Of a DNA stretch of 36,243 nt, positions 1 to 8,021 are shown one piece after another. The translations under genes were made by a program, and so were the position numbers. The stretch covers positions 1 to 36,243 of the forward strand of contig JAAWJM010000021.1 in NCBI GenBank assembly GCA_022796855.1, read 5' to 3'. Source of the stretch: Clostridia bacterium. Its GTDB lineage: Bacteria > Bacillota > Clostridia > TANB77 > CAG-508. The notes below the pieces were generated by a model. The model ran no database searches and was not told the origin of the DNA. It was given only the letters and a program-made list of their open reading frames with translations. Each line of letters opens with the position of its first letter. Positions within the stretch are counted from its first letter, which is position 1.

Positions 1-36
1 GAACTGAAATTGCCTTTTTTCGTAAAACATTAAATT

Positions 37-876
37 CTAATCTTCTTGGAAATACTCTGGATACTCTTCTTTCATCCATTCTTTAGCAACAATCCACGCT
101 AACAGTAGGTCATCTTCTTCTGGCTCATTTTCTATAAATTTTCTTTGGGAAAATGCTCTCATCTTTGAAGTCAAATATTCTAACAAGAAATACTGTAAAA
201 TCATTTTAAGCACAAGGAAAATTAGCACTAATACAATAAACGTAGTTTGAAAACTCATTTCTAATAGAAATACTATACCAGCTGCTACAATAAGCGAAAT
301 TCCATTTAATATTGATTTCGCACTTGCACTCCATTCTTGCTCATCTTCATAGCTTCCATAGCTTTCAGAAAATGCTGTCATTTTTTTAATTTCTTCTAAA
401 TCATTGGGCAACCGTTGCAATTTTTCTAACACATTTATTATTTTAGTCATAGCACAATATTTACTTGTTCTATATTTTCTAGCTACTAAAAAATCTAACG
501 CATAATTAAAGATTTCAGTAATTAAAAAGGAGGAACCTAAAATTGTAGCAATAACTTCACATATATGTCTAGCTAAATATTCTATTTGGTTTGCTATTAA
601 AAATATTGCAAAGTCAATTGTTATAAATAGTATAATAATACAAAGTTTTAAACATGTGTTTAAAATTCTGCTAACATAAAAATTTCCTAGTTTTGCTATA
701 ATTTTCTGTTTCATATTTGCGCTACGTAAAGAATCTTTTCCATTTTCCCATTTAATTTCTACTTTTTCTTCATCAATGATTTTGCCCTTACAATACCAAT
801 CTGGTGCTTTGTTAGAATAAAACTGAATACATTCATAGTTTGAGCCTGCCTTTCTAACTTCTATCCGTCTTTCCAT
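37..876 (-). CDS. Hypothetical four-helix membrane protein (accessory)
   Basis: A 279-residue protein that I do not recognise. About 70 polar residues are followed by two hydrophobic helices (about 73-94 and 104-122), a cytoplasmic-type charged stretch (about 125-185), two more helices (about 188-206 and 211-232) and an acidic tail rich in E and D. The layout recalls small paired-helix membrane sensors, but there is no motif to support a function. The start ATG has an AGGAGG-type ribosome site upstream. The gene stands alone, divergent from the pseudouridine synthase. Two in-frame CGG codons (codon 4 at 865-867 and codon 155 at 412-414) must be read as arginine for the ORF to stay open. That groups it with the accessory genes here and not with the housekeeping genes, which lack CGG. 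Confidence 0.7.
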   Translation of the reverse strand: MERRIEVRKAGSNYECIQFYSNKAPDWYCKGKIIDEEKVEIKWENGKDSLRSANMKQKIIAKLGNFYVSRILNTCLKLCIIILFITIDFAIFLIANQIEYLARHICEVIATILGSSFLITEIFNYALDFLVARKYRTSKYCAMTKIINVLEKLQRLPNDLEEIKKMTAFSESYGSYEDEQEWSASAKSILNGISLIVAAGIVFLLEMSFQTTFIVLVLIFLVLKMILQYFLLEYLTSKMRAFSQRKFIENEPEEDDLLLAWIVAKEWMKEEYPEYFQED

Positions 877-994
877 ATTTCCTTTCCTCCTACCATTTTA
901 TTTTATGTTAAATAATTATATGTCATATAATCTTATTTGTCAATGTCATTTGCGATACATCTATTTATTTGCTATAATTCATATGGAGGCATTT

Positions 995-1900
995 ATGAAA
1001 TTAAGTTATATTGTTACTAATTTGAAATATGAAAACGTAAAACAAGTATTAAAAGAAGAATTTGGGATTTCCGATCGTTTGCTTTTGAAGTTAAAAGCCA
1101 ATCAAAAGATTTATCGAAATTCGCAAGTAGTTTGTGTAAATGAAAAGGTTTCTTTGCATGATACCATTGATATTTTTCTTGATATGGAAGAGGATAATTC
1201 AAATATTGTTCCTAGGAAAATGGAGTTATCCATTTTGTATGAAGATGATGGTTTGCTTATTCTTGATAAACCTCCCTATCTTCCCATTCATCCTTCCATA
1301 AGACATTATGAAGATAGTTTATCTAATGGTGTGAGGTATTATTTTGATGAGATTGCATTAAAAAAGAAAATTCGTCCAATTAATCGATTGGACCGAGACA
1401 CTTCTGGGATTGTTTTGTTTGCTAAAAATGAATATGTACAAGAATGTTTGGTTAAACAAATGAAACATTCCTGTTTCAAAAAAGAATATATTGCGGTTGT
1501 GGAGGGAATGTTAGAAAAGAAAGTTGGAACAATTGATTTGCCAATTGCAAGAAAACTAGGAAGTATCATTGAACGAGAAGTTTGTATCGATGGATGTGGT
1601 GAAAATGCGATTACACATTATGAAGTAATAAAAGAAATTTGTCATTCCTCTGTTGTAAAAATTCACTTAGAAACAGGAAGAACCCATCAAATTCGTGTTC
1701 ATTTCTCTTATATTGGTCATCCTATTGTAGGTGATACTTTATATGGCATAGATACCCATACCACTCCAATCATCCAAAGACAAGCCTTACATGCTTATAA
1801 AGTTTCGTTTTTTCACCCTATTACCAAAAAACAAATGGACTTTTGTAGTCCTATACCAGAAGATATCAAACAACTTATTTCTTCACTAACAAAATCGTAA
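995..1900 (+). CDS. RluA/RluD-family 23S rRNA pseudouridine synthase
   Basis: Isomerises specific uridines to pseudouridine in large-subunit rRNA. I chose the ATG at 995 because GGAGG lies at 985-989; a longer reading from 905 has no ribosome site. The 301-residue protein has an S4-like RNA-binding segment in its first 70 residues, then the catalytic domain. The motif RLDRDTSG holds the catalytic aspartate, and the end of the domain carries the usual ETGRTHQIRVH segment. The length is normal for RluD. The family usually has histidine before RLD (HRLDRDTSG), but here it is asparagine. It is monocistronic and ends in a terminator shared with convergent rnpB. The substrate uridine cannot be told from the sequence. 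Confidence 0.93.
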   Translation: MKLSYIVTNLKYENVKQVLKEEFGISDRLLLKLKANQKIYRNSQVVCVNEKVSLHDTIDIFLDMEEDNSNIVPRKMELSILYEDDGLLILDKPPYLPIHPSIRHYEDSLSNGVRYYFDEIALKKKIRPINRLDRDTSGIVLFAKNEYVQECLVKQMKHSCFKKEYIAVVEGMLEKKVGTIDLPIARKLGSIIEREVCIDGCGENAITHYEVIKEICHSSVVKIHLETGRTHQIRVHFSYIGHPIVGDTLYGIDTHTTPIIQRQALHAYKVSFFHPITKKQMDFCSPIPEDIKQLISSLTKS

Positions 1901-1914
1901 AACAAAGATATAAA

Positions 1915-1943
1915 CAAAAAAGATAGGTTTTCCTATCTTTTTT
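1915..1943. terminator. Bidirectional terminator between pseudouridine synthase and rnpB
   Basis: A stem-loop AAAAAGATAGG / CCTATCTTTTT with a four-base TTTT loop, flanked by A-runs on one side and T-runs on the other. It can terminate the plus-strand pseudouridine synthase and the minus-strand RNase P RNA. Confidence 0.85.
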
Positions 1944-1952
1944 GATATATAA

Positions 1953-2305
1953 AAGTAAATCTATAAGCCGGGTTCTGTCGTGAATGGTCATTTATCTATT
2001 ACACATATTACTATGTGTCTTAAGCCACCTAAACCAAAAAGACGAAAGAGCCTCTTAACCTTTTTGGAATTACAAGATGTTGCTCCAGATGGGGTTTACA
2101 TGGACCAGATATGTCACCATATCTGCGGTAAGCTCTTACCTCACCTTTTCACCCTTACCCATTTTCATAGGCGGTTATTTTCTGTTGCACTTTCCTTAGA
2201 GTTTCCTCCACTGGACGTTATCCAGCATCACTTGCTCTTATGGAGCCCGGACTTTCCTCGTACGCTACCTCACGGCCTTGCTATACGCGACCATTCAATT
2301 TACTC
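1953..2305 (-). ncRNA. rnpB: RNase P RNA, type A
   Basis: Catalytic RNA that matures the 5' ends of tRNAs. On the minus strand, GAGGAAAGTCCGGGCTCC (around 2241-2259) is the universal 5' conserved core, and ACAGAACCCGGCTTAT (around 1962-1978) is the conserved 3' core. The outer P1 helix pairs AGTAAAT at about 2298-2304 with ATTTACT at about 1954-1960, which sets both ends to within a few bases. The core order and the AGTGATGCTGGATAAC segment fit the ancestral type A fold found in Clostridia, not the Bacillus type B. Open frames across this interval on the plus strand are accidental. Confidence 0.95.
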
Positions 2306-2312
2306 TTTTATT

Positions 2313-2341
2313 ATTGTACTACGTTTTTCAAATATTTTCAA
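2313..2341 (-). promoter_or_regulatory. rnpB promoter
   Basis: On the minus strand TTGAAA (2336-2341) and TACAAT (2313-2318) are separated by exactly 17 bp, ending about 8 bp before the inferred RNA start. This is a near-consensus housekeeping sigma promoter. Confidence 0.75.
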
Positions 2342-2365
2342 GGATTTTTTCCGTATTTTAATAAA

Positions 2366-2396
2366 GGAGCCCTACAGGAAATTCCCGTAGAGCCCC
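2366..2396 (-). terminator. Terminator of the 101-residue accessory gene
   Basis: A 15-bp stem that is continuous only in minus-strand RNA, where G-U pairs replace mismatches, followed by TTTATT. The strand bias of the G-U pairs assigns it to the gene at 2408-2713. Confidence 0.75.
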
Positions 2397-2407
2397 AAAT
2401 GAGAAAA

Positions 2408-2713
2408 TTATTCATAGTAGAAGTGGCATAATTTACATTGTTTGCCGTCTTCCGTCTGTCTTCCATATTGAAAAACAGTTACACCCCTCTTAAGAAGTCC
2501 TGCCACCATTTTTGAACAAACATTAATGTTTTCCGCAGTTCCTACAATCCTCACCGCAAGGATTTTCTTGTCCTGCTCATCAACAGTAAACTCCATTTCG
2601 ACATCTTCAGGGGTCAATAGCTTAAGAGTATACATGTCTCTCAATACTGACGCTGCCTGCTCTGATACATCCAATAATGCTGTCACCTTTGTTGTTTCGT
2701 TTTCTTTTCTCAT
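2408..2713 (-). CDS. Small hypothetical protein, 101 residues (accessory)
   Basis: A soluble 101-residue protein with no family that I recognise. The first two thirds alternate charged and hydrophobic residues like a small alpha/beta domain, and the C-terminus ends in CKLCHFYYE, which could bind metal. Start ATG at 2713 follows GGAGG with good spacing. It is monocistronic with its own stem-loop terminator. Its codon use is visibly richer in G and C (GCG, GAC, AGG) than the housekeeping genes next door, so it may be a recent arrival. It has no in-frame CGG. Confidence 0.7.
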   Translation of the reverse strand: MRKENETTKVTALLDVSEQAASVLRDMYTLKLLTPEDVEMEFTVDEQDKKILAVRIVGTAENINVCSKMVAGLLKRGVTVFQYGRQTEDGKQCKLCHFYYE

Positions 2714-2895
2714 TGCTTTTTACCTCCATAATCTTCCTTAAGTTGCTAACCTCAAATGTAACCGAGGTATCTAATACTTGATAGTTGCTTTATAGCACTT
2801 ATCTTCTTATATTATACTACATTTTACATAAAATAGCAAATTTAGGTGTACTATTTTATAATTAAATCTAATTTAATTATCACAAATCTTTATGA

Positions 2896-2930
2896 AAGGA
2901 AATAACATGACTTTCGTCATGCTATTTCCT
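2896..2930 (-). terminator. Terminator overlapping the 3' end of the ankyrin-like gene
   Basis: Stem AGGAAATAGCATGAC / GTCATGTTATTTCCT with a GAAA tetraloop in minus-strand RNA, followed by a short T-rich stretch. Its upstream arm contains the last codons and the TGA stop of the gene at 2917-3348. Confidence 0.8.
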
Positions 2931-3348
2931 CGTCCCAATCAACTCCCAGTTCTTTCACTGCCGGCTTCAATCTGTCTGCTATACTGACATCATATTTCCG
3001 TAACAGCTGAAGCATTGGAATATCTTGGTTCTTTACCGCTGGTTCTACCCACCATGTTTCTGGTTTTGCACCATTTTCCAAGAAATATTCGGCAAAGTCT
3101 ACCGCTCCTTCTTTAATGGCAACCTCTAAACCGGGTTTTAAATCAGCACCATAAGAATGCAAAAACTTTACTGCTTCCAAATCCCGCTCCAAAACTTTCT
3201 GGCTAATTCCGATTCCATTACCAGTATTAGGATTGGCTCCTAATTTTACAAAAAGCTGGTAATATGGGTCATGTTGTTCAATGGAAAGTTTGTAGTGTGC
3301 ATTTAGTGCTTTTTTTATAGGTTCTTCTGCTGATAATTCATGATTCAT
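2917..3348 (-). CDS. Ankyrin-repeat-like small protein (accessory)
   Basis: A 143-residue protein. The start at 3348 (MNHELSAEEPIKK) is set by AGGAG eight bases upstream; a longer frame to 3447 has no ribosome site. The middle reads as two to three degenerate ankyrin repeats: a stretch near GANPNTGNGIG, then FLHSYGADLKPGLEVAIKEG, then YFLENGAKPETWW and LQLLRKYDVS. Such proteins mediate protein-protein contacts, but no partner is evident. It is monocistronic with a strong hairpin terminator and higher GC than its neighbours. Two in-frame CGG codons (2998-3000 and 3184-3186) are needed as arginine, unlike the native genes in this window. Confidence 0.75.
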   Translation of the reverse strand: MNHELSAEEPIKKALNAHYKLSIEQHDPYYQLFVKLGANPNTGNGIGISQKVLERDLEAVKFLHSYGADLKPGLEVAIKEGAVDFAEYFLENGAKPETWWVEPAVKNQDIPMLQLLRKYDVSIADRLKPAVKELGVDWDEEIA

Positions 3349-3476
3349 GAATTGTCTCCTTTCTTTGCTAGCATTTATTTGCATCATGTTTATTATACTA
3401 TTTTCAAGGAGATTTTGCAATTGTTTACATAATTTTTTAAAAATCATTTTACCATTCGTACAATAACTTCTCGTCT

Positions 3477-4406
3477 TTATAACGCATCCAATTCTTCTAT
3501 TAAATTTTTATATTTCAAATAAAAAACATCCGCATCATTCTTATCTACCGTATTTTGTAAATCTTTTAGCAAAATATATGCTTTATTTAGGTTATATTCA
3601 TTTTGACTTTTATCGCTTACATTATTTATCATGGCAATCATAGCATCTTCTGCTGTTTGCAACTGTTTTTTTACTTCTTCTACATTATTTTGCTCGATAA
3701 TGGCATAGGCATTTAGTACACTCGATTTTACCTTGTATAAATTGGTTTGCTTGGTATCGTTTGAAAAACCTGCATAATATACAGGAAGATACGAATACAA
3801 TCGTGCAAGCAAGGTAAGAGTTTGTCCTTTATTCTTTTCTTTAATAGCTTTTACTAAAGCATCTAAATCTGTATTAAAACTTAAAATTTTTTGATTATCA
3901 ACATTTTGTTTATATAAATCTAAGGTAATTACTGCCCAATCAGAATAGATTAGTTCTACTTTTGAGGTCAACTCTTCCCAATCTGGTGTTTTATCGGCTG
4001 TTAAAATGCTGTTTTGTACCATTTTATATTCATAATTGTTCTTTTCACTTTCATCTTCTTTGCTAGAATTACTACTATCTCCGGAAGAACCTTGTTGCCC
4101 ACTACCTTCTTGATTTCCTCCTTCACCAGTAGAACCACTTTTCTCATTAGAAGAGGAACTATTTTCATTATTACTATTCCCTTGTTCCTTATCTTCTATT
4201 TTTTTTGCGCTCACTTGATAATTCGTAAGTGTTAAGCCATTTGCTTTGTTTAACATAGAAGAAAGCATCGAATCCAAATATTCGATTTCACTTGATAGTT
4301 TGTTTTTTAACAACTCTTCTTCTTTTTCATTACCGCAACCAGATAATAGAAATAAACTAAGAAAAAGGAAAAACAAACACAAATAGGATTTTCGTTTTTT
4401 TCTCAT
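3477..4406 (-). CDS. Hypothetical lipoprotein with helical sensor-like body
   Basis: The start at 4406 follows GGGTGA. It gives MRKKRKSYLCLFFLFLSL, a typical type II signal peptide ending in the lipobox LLSGC, so the mature protein is lipidated on the outer face of the membrane. Next comes a low-complexity linker of about 60 residues rich in S, N, G and E, and then a mostly helical domain of about 170 residues. I recognise no catalytic motif, and the gene is not obviously part of an operon. The ORF can be extended upstream, but the extension lacks a ribosome site. Function unknown; a surface scaffold or sensor is only a guess. Confidence 0.75.
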   Translation of the reverse strand: MRKKRKSYLCLFFLFLSLFLLSGCGNEKEEELLKNKLSSEIEYLDSMLSSMLNKANGLTLTNYQVSAKKIEDKEQGNSNNENSSSSNEKSGSTGEGGNQEGSGQQGSSGDSSNSSKEDESEKNNYEYKMVQNSILTADKTPDWEELTSKVELIYSDWAVITLDLYKQNVDNQKILSFNTDLDALVKAIKEKNKGQTLTLLARLYSYLPVYYAGFSNDTKQTNLYKVKSSVLNAYAIIEQNNVEEVKKQLQTAEDAMIAMINNVSDKSQNEYNLNKAYILLKDLQNTVDKNDADVFYLKYKNLIEELDAL

Positions 4407-4517
4407 ATTATCACCCATGTGTAGTATTTCCATATTTTTACCTTTTATTCTTTCGTATAGATAAAATAAAAAAAGAAATACTATTATAAACAAGAATTTG
4501 TTTTAGGAGATTTTGTT

Positions 4518-4799
4518 ATGTATACAATTATGAATTTATATAGTAATCAATCTGGCGAAATAAGTCGATTTTTGTCACGTTTTTACGAAAAAGAGATAAA
4601 ACTTGAAAATGATTTGAAATGGGAAAAAGAATTTCAAAATGGTACTGAACTTGCCGATATTATTGGAATTTTCATAGATAATCGTGAGAAATATCGTATT
4701 AATATGTGGGTAAGTCTTGATGAGGGAGCTTTTTTAAATATTACCGAAGATAATGCTGACCAAATTATTCGCTATTTGTATGAGCGTTTTCCGTATTAA
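4518..4799 (+). CDS. Small hypothetical protein, 93 residues
   Basis: A 93-residue acidic, soluble protein beginning MYTIMNLYSNQSGEI, with an AGGAGA ribosome site at the correct distance. It has an alpha-beta pattern and no known motif. It is divergent from the lipoprotein gene and convergent with dtd. Codon use is native (AT-rich, no CGG). Size and setting look like a conserved clostridial protein of unknown role, but I cannot name a family. Confidence 0.65.
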   Translation: MYTIMNLYSNQSGEISRFLSRFYEKEIKLENDLKWEKEFQNGTELADIIGIFIDNREKYRINMWVSLDEGAFLNITEDNADQIIRYLYERFPY

Positions 4800-4842
4800 G
4801 ATTTATGGTTTGCTTTAAAAACTTTGAGGATTTCTTGCAAAG

Positions 4843-5280
4843 TTATGCTTCTAATAAGATGGTAACAGGTCCATCATTGGTTAGGTTTACCTGCATATGT
4901 GCTCCAAATATGCCATGTTGTACAGGAATGTCTTGGTGTTGTACTTCTTGTATGAAATATTCATATAATTCATTGGCATGTTCTGGTTTTCCTGCACCAG
5001 TAAAGCTTGGACGATTTCCTTTTTTGCAATCCGCATAAAGGGTAAATTGCGAAATTACTAGGATTTGCCCTTTTACGTCTTTGATAGAAAGGTTCATTTT
5101 GTCGTTTTCATCATGAAAAATTCGTAAATTGCTAATTTTACGAACCATTTGTGTTACGGTTTCTTTGGTATCTTCGTCTGAAATTCCGAGTAAAATAACA
5201 AGACCGTGGTCAATTTTTCCGACGGTCCTATTGTCTACGGTGACACTAGCACCAGTTGTTCTTTGTAATACGATTTTCAT
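4843..5280 (-). CDS. dtd: D-aminoacyl-tRNA deacylase
   Basis: Hydrolyses D-amino acids mischarged on tRNAs, keeping translation homochiral; it acts as a cytoplasmic dimer. The 145-residue protein has both family signatures: SQFTLYADCKKGNRPSF around residues 78-94 and the C-terminal NDGPVTILLEA, whose backbone forms the active site. N-terminus MKIVLQRTTGASVTVD is standard. Full length. A repeat element lies just upstream of the start (5296-5368). Confidence 0.96.
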   Translation of the reverse strand: MKIVLQRTTGASVTVDNRTVGKIDHGLVILLGISDEDTKETVTQMVRKISNLRIFHDENDKMNLSIKDVKGQILVISQFTLYADCKKGNRPSFTGAGKPEHANELYEYFIQEVQHQDIPVQHGIFGAHMQVNLTNDGPVTILLEA

Positions 5281-5295
5281 TTTGGTTTCCTCTCT

Positions 5296-5368
5296 TAAGA
5301 ACCCTTTAGGAGCCTTCGGCGACAGCCCCCTTAAATAAAGGGGCCTTTTATTACTACTTTGGTTCTTA
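5296..5368. repeat. Short palindromic intergenic repeat with terminal inverted ends
   Basis: A 73-bp element that begins TAAGAACC and ends with its exact inverse GGTTCTTA. Inside are a hairpin core CCCCCTTAAATAAAGGGG and an imperfect GAGCCTTCGGCGAC stem. A longer relative lies at 7585-7778, so this is a dispersed non-coding repeat family and not a single terminator, although the inner hairpin could act as one. Confidence 0.7.
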
Positions 5369-5382
5369 TTTCATTCTTTATG

Positions 5383-5829
5383 TTATTCTTGTTCGATGTG
5401 AATATCCTCTTTTACATCGGATTTTGTTTCGTTTTGAATTTCATTTTCTTCTATTTCTTCTATTTGTTTATCTCCGCAATGAGGACAATATTGGTAATCT
5501 CGTTCGATTTCGTGGTAGCAATTTGGACATTGTTTTTTATCTTTTAGGCTTAAGATTTCTTTTCTTTCTTCTTCAATTCGGTCACATAGTTCATCAATCT
5601 GAATACAGTATTCTTCTAAAACGGCATCTATATCGATGTCTATGGCTTTATCGTTTATATGATGTTCATATAATTTTTTACCAATTTGTACATATATTTC
5701 TTCAATTTCGCCCTTATGTTCATTCATTTGCATTTTTAGTTTTGCTTCTTTTGCTAATTGTGACGTTTTCTTTGCTGTATATTGATAGGTTTTACTTGCC
5801 TGTTTTCCTAGTTTATCAAAAAAATCCAT
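5383..5829 (-). CDS. Zinc-ribbon protein with coiled N-terminus
   Basis: A 148-residue cytoplasmic protein. Residues 1-35 are basic and lysine-rich (MDFFDKLGKQASKTYQYTAK), residues about 36-98 are acidic helices likely to form a coiled coil, and the region near 99-120 carries the zinc ribbon CPNCYHEI...YCPHCGDK with four cysteines. The tail is very acidic. Similar zinc-ribbon proteins are common in Firmicutes, and their role is unknown. It has an AGGGAGGTATTAC ribosome site and no obvious operon partner. Confidence 0.8.
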   Translation of the reverse strand: MDFFDKLGKQASKTYQYTAKKTSQLAKEAKLKMQMNEHKGEIEEIYVQIGKKLYEHHINDKAIDIDIDAVLEEYCIQIDELCDRIEEERKEILSLKDKKQCPNCYHEIERDYQYCPHCGDKQIEEIEENEIQNETKSDVKEDIHIEQE

Positions 5830-5929
5830 TGTAATACCTCCCTACTTTCATTCGTGTCGATGATACAAACAATCGCACACTCTTTTTACAATTTCGTTTT
5901 TATCCGTATTATAAGCATTTTTTCGATTT

Positions 5930-6913
5930 TTATTCACATTTTTTATCACGTGTCATAAGCATGTTTACCGCTTCTTTTGGATCTAATCCATTGTATAACA
6001 CATCATAAACCGCATGCACAATTGGCATATCTACCTCATGGATTTTAGAAAGTTCATAGGCTACTTCAATATTATCGATACTTTCTATGGTCATTCCTAC
6101 TATTTGTCTTGTTTCTTCAATGGTTTTTCCTACTCCAATTAGTTTTCCAGCTCTTCGGTTTCTACTATGTTCGCTTAAACATGTAACAATTAAATCTCCT
6201 AGTCCTGTTAAGCCATAAAAAGTTTCGCTTTTTCCACCTAAGGTTACTCCTAACCTACTAATTTCAGTTAATCCTCTTGTAATAAGAGCAGCAAAGGAAT
6301 TATCTCCTAGCCCAAGTTCAGCAGCAATTCCAGCACAAAAAGCAATAATATTTTTTAACGCACCACCCAATTCAACACCTTTTATATCAAAAGAAGTATA
6401 AATTCTCATTTTTTCATTCATGAAAATAGAGCGGATTTCTTCTTGTAAGCTTTCTTCTTTGGCTGCAACAACCATTGCTGTTGGGATTTGTTTTGAAACT
6501 TCTTCAGCATGGCTTGGACCAGATAAAACAGCATATGGCTTATTTGGTAATTCTTCTTCAATAATTTGATCTAAAGAATATAAGGTTTCTTTTTCAAAAC
6601 CTTTGGCACACATAACAATTGGTTGATTGTTTACAAGATGCTTGTATTGTTTCAAAATATTACGAACAAATTTAGAAGGTGTCACATGTAAAATAATATC
6701 ACTATCTTGTATAACTTGCTCAAAATTGGTATAACACGTAATATTCTCTGGTAAGGTAATTTCTGGTAAGAACTTACATTTCCTTTCTTGATTAATCAAA
6801 TTTGCTTCTTCCTCGGCAAAAGACCATATTTTTACGGTATGCCCCATATTGGCTAAATGAAGGGAAAGTGCTACTCCCCAACTTCCACTTCCGATAACTG
6901 CGATTGTTTTCAA
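5930..6913 (-). CDS. gpsA: Glycerol-3-phosphate dehydrogenase [NAD(P)+]
   Basis: Reduces dihydroxyacetone phosphate to sn-glycerol-3-phosphate, the backbone for phospholipids. I chose the TTG at 6913 because GGAGG with normal spacing precedes it and the protein then starts at the family position, KTIAVIGSGSWG (NAD-binding glycine loop). Catalytic lysine lies in GGALKNIIAFCAG, and the substrate loop is GLTGLGDLIVTC. The 327-residue length is normal. It begins 16 bases after the end of plsY, whose product uses glycerol-3-phosphate, so the two form one operon for phosphatidic acid synthesis. Confidence 0.95.
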   Translation of the reverse strand: MKTIAVIGSGSWGVALSLHLANMGHTVKIWSFAEEEANLINQERKCKFLPEITLPENITCYTNFEQVIQDSDIILHVTPSKFVRNILKQYKHLVNNQPIVMCAKGFEKETLYSLDQIIEEELPNKPYAVLSGPSHAEEVSKQIPTAMVVAAKEESLQEEIRSIFMNEKMRIYTSFDIKGVELGGALKNIIAFCAGIAAELGLGDNSFAALITRGLTEISRLGVTLGGKSETFYGLTGLGDLIVTCLSEHSRNRRAGKLIGVGKTIEETRQIVGMTIESIDNIEVAYELSKIHEVDMPIVHAVYDVLYNGLDPKEAVNMLMTRDKKCE

Positions 6914-6929
6914 TTTATTTCCTCCTTCG

Positions 6930-7559
6930 TTATTTTTTCTTAAAAGATAATTTGTTTTCAGTACCATTTAAAATTCGGCTAATATTAGTTCTATGATTAA
7001 AAGCTACAATTAATGCCATTATCACACTAAAAACAAAATAATTTCCAGCAACAATAAAGTGGTCTTGTCCTATAAATAAGGTTAGTACAGGAAAAAGAAT
7101 TGCTGCTAGAACAGAACCTGCGGATACCATTCTTGTTAGTGCCATAATTACTAAAGCAAATACCAAACAAATAAGTCCAATTTGCCAGTTAATTAGTAAT
7201 AATACTCCAAGTGATGTCGCAACTCCCTTTCCTCCTTTAAACCCAAAGAAGATTGGAAAAGTATGACCAATCACAACAGCTATTGCTGCTATTTGTACTA
7301 ATAAAGCTTTATCTACTTCTTTAACAATCCAACCAAGTAGCATTGCAATTAAAATTGCAACAATTCCTTTTAAAATGTCACAAATTAAAGTAAGTGCTGC
7401 TGCTCCTTTTCCAACACTTCTTAGAACATTGGTGGAACCTGCATTTCCACTTCCTTTTTCTCTTACATCAAATCCCGCCATTTTTTTGCTAATAATGACA
7501 GAAGAACTAATACTTCCAATTGCATATGCAATAATTGCTATCATAATATAACATGCCAT
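6930..7559 (-). CDS. plsY: Acyl-phosphate:glycerol-3-phosphate acyltransferase
   Basis: An integral membrane enzyme that moves the acyl group from acyl-phosphate to glycerol-3-phosphate, making lysophosphatidic acid. The 209-residue protein has five hydrophobic helices and the three PlsY motifs in order: GSGNAGSTNVLRSVGKG, GHTFPIFFGFKGGKGVAT and HRTNISRILNGTE. The ATG at 7559 has an AGGAGGTAT ribosome site. First gene of the plsY-gpsA pair. A long repeat element sits directly upstream. Confidence 0.96.
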   Translation of the reverse strand: MACYIMIAIIAYAIGSISSSVIISKKMAGFDVREKGSGNAGSTNVLRSVGKGAAALTLICDILKGIVAILIAMLLGWIVKEVDKALLVQIAAIAVVIGHTFPIFFGFKGGKGVATSLGVLLLINWQIGLICLVFALVIMALTRMVSAGSVLAAILFPVLTLFIGQDHFIVAGNYFVFSVIMALIVAFNHRTNISRILNGTENKLSFKKK

Positions 7560-7584
7560 TTTTTATACCTCCTATATATTCTTG

Positions 7585-7778
7585 TAAGAACCCTCTGTCA
7601 GTCCTTCGGACTGACATTTCATATAAGATATCTGTAATACTCACTAACGTTCGTTAACAGCTATCTTAACCTCCCTTAAATAAAGGAGGCTTTTATAAAG
7701 TTAGTCTTCGAAGAAATAACAGTATACAAAGACCCCTTTACTTAAGGGGGCTGTCAGCGAAGCTGACTGGGGGTTCTA
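7585..7778. repeat. Composite palindromic repeat, related to 5296-5368
   Basis: A 194-bp element opening with TAAGAACC and closing with GGGGGTTCTA. It holds three hairpins: GTCAGTCCTTCGGACTGAC, CCTCCCTTAAATAAAGGAGG, and CCCCTTTACTTAAGGGGG next to GTCAGCGAAGCTGAC. It shares ends and the CCCTTAAATAAAGGG core with the shorter element near dtd. Its right end overlaps the TAG stop of the DUF1653 gene, so it probably inserted at that stop codon. It holds no gene. Confidence 0.75.
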
Positions 7779-8021
7779 CACATTTTTACTATCAATGTTT
7801 TGTAATTCAAATCTGTATTTTTGTTGTACTTCTGGATATTTTTCATGGTCTACTTCAGATAAAAACATATCATATGGTCTTATATATAATTCATTATTTC
7901 CATATAATCCTCGATATAATACATATTTTTCTTTGGTTTCGGAATGTGTGCATACATCTTCTACAAGATAGTAATCCCCTTTAAAGTGTTTGTAAATTCC
8001 TTTTATTTTTAATTCGTTCAT
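7776..8021 (-). CDS. DUF1653 domain protein
   Basis: An 81-residue protein carrying the DUF1653 pattern: IYKHFKGDYYLVEDVCTHSE, then YVLYRGLYG, then YIRPYDMFLSEV. Members are small, soluble, SH3-like and of unknown function. Its ATG overlaps the stop codon of der (ATGA), so the two are translationally coupled and the product is made in step with the GTPase. Its stop codon lies at the edge of the repeat element 7585-7778. Confidence 0.85.
   Translation of the reverse strand: MNELKIKGIYKHFKGDYYLVEDVCTHSETKEKYVLYRGLYGNNELYIRPYDMFLSEVDHEKYPEVQQKYRFELQNIDSKNV

Noticed and set aside
1980-2390. Open reading frames across 1980-2431 on the plus strand
   Set aside because: They run antisense through rnpB, have no ribosome site and resemble no protein.
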